Below are positions 63,965 to 64,000 of a stretch of DNA of 64,000 nucleotides, in pieces. The notes under the pieces were generated by a model that saw only the letters and a list, made by a program, of their open reading frames with translations, was not told the origin of the DNA and did no database searches. The position numbers and the translations under genes were made by a program. Each line of letters starts with the position of its first letter. Positions within the stretch are counted from its first letter, which is position 1. Source of the stretch: CAVUBL01 sp963837945 (GTDB lineage Bacteria > Acidobacteriota > Thermoanaerobaculia > Multivoradales > DATKCC01); the NCBI GenBank assembly GCA_963837945.1, contig CAWIQD010000030.1:124001-188000 (forward strand). The letters are read 5' to 3'.

Positions 63965-64000
63965 GATCTAGGGAAGCTCCGCCTCAAACCGACGAGGCGC

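Overview
The window is about 64 kb of very GC-rich bacterial chromosome from a diderm (Gram-negative-type) organism. Evidence for an outer membrane includes TonB/ExbBD, BamD, an OmpA-type protein, a CpoB/YbgF-like lipoprotein and type IV minor pilins. The gene content (PilY1-type minor pilin operon, duplicated ExbD, DUF4388, an MXAN_5187-like protein, fused transaldolase-phosphoglucose isomerase) fits Acidobacteriota, perhaps Thermoanaerobaculia, or a myxobacterium-like lineage. This is an inference from content only; there is no rRNA gene and I recognise no tRNA gene here.

Layout. 1-6951 (+): end of a type IV pilus minor pilin operon (partial pilin, PilW, PilX, PilY1, a secreted FxLYD-like protein). 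6948-9815 (-): SelA and an NtrC-type sigma-54 activator. 9864-11488 (+): an MXAN_5187-like protein and a secreted TPR protein. 11489-14196 (-): TldE/TldD. 14301-17462 (+): acyl-CoA carboxylase, a Lys-rich small protein and GlyA. 17607-23520 (-): FolC, AccD, a small coiled-coil protein and a large receiver-like/kinase/TonB-C fusion. 23836-32696 (+): YebC, RuvC, ExbB-ExbD-ExbD-TonB, DUF4388, a TPR protein, an outer-membrane barrel and an OmpA-type protein. 32761-34391 (-): FtsEX. 34478-44199: PgeF, RlmN, an AmgK-like kinase, TatA, a lytic transglycosylase, a Fis-type HTH, a LysM protein, then CpoB-like, BamD, Rpe and PASTA genes. 44277-47446: endonuclease IV, a 33-bp tandem repeat and a group II intron. 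47447-51354 (-): RseP, CdsA, UppS, TruA. 51442-55648: a GNAT enzyme, a UvrD/PcrA helicase, a cold-shock protein and a secreted protein. 55824-63964 (-): a tightly packed sugar-phosphate operon glk-fbp-pgl-tal/pgi-gnd-zwf.

Themes. Envelope biogenesis dominates: pili, TonB energisation, Bam, lipid and undecaprenyl synthesis, peptidoglycan binding and recycling. The terminal operon covers glucose phosphorylation, the oxidative pentose phosphate branch and the fructose-1,6-bisphosphatase step. Regulation visible in the sequence includes two good sigma-54 (GG-N10-GC) promoters before the TPR and OmpA-type genes. Many genes also have a TANANT hexamer only 6-13 nt before the start codon, suggesting leaderless or very short-leader transcripts.

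Oddities. Six single-base reading-frame breaks interrupt five otherwise intact conserved genes (pilY1, the FxLYD-like gene, the acyl-CoA carboxylase gene, the kinase fusion (two breaks) and yebC). Most lie in G or C runs and look like sequencing or assembly errors. A hairpin-forming dispersed repeat occurs at four gene junctions; it encodes the C-terminus of RlmN and possibly an N-terminal extension of the NtrC-type regulator.
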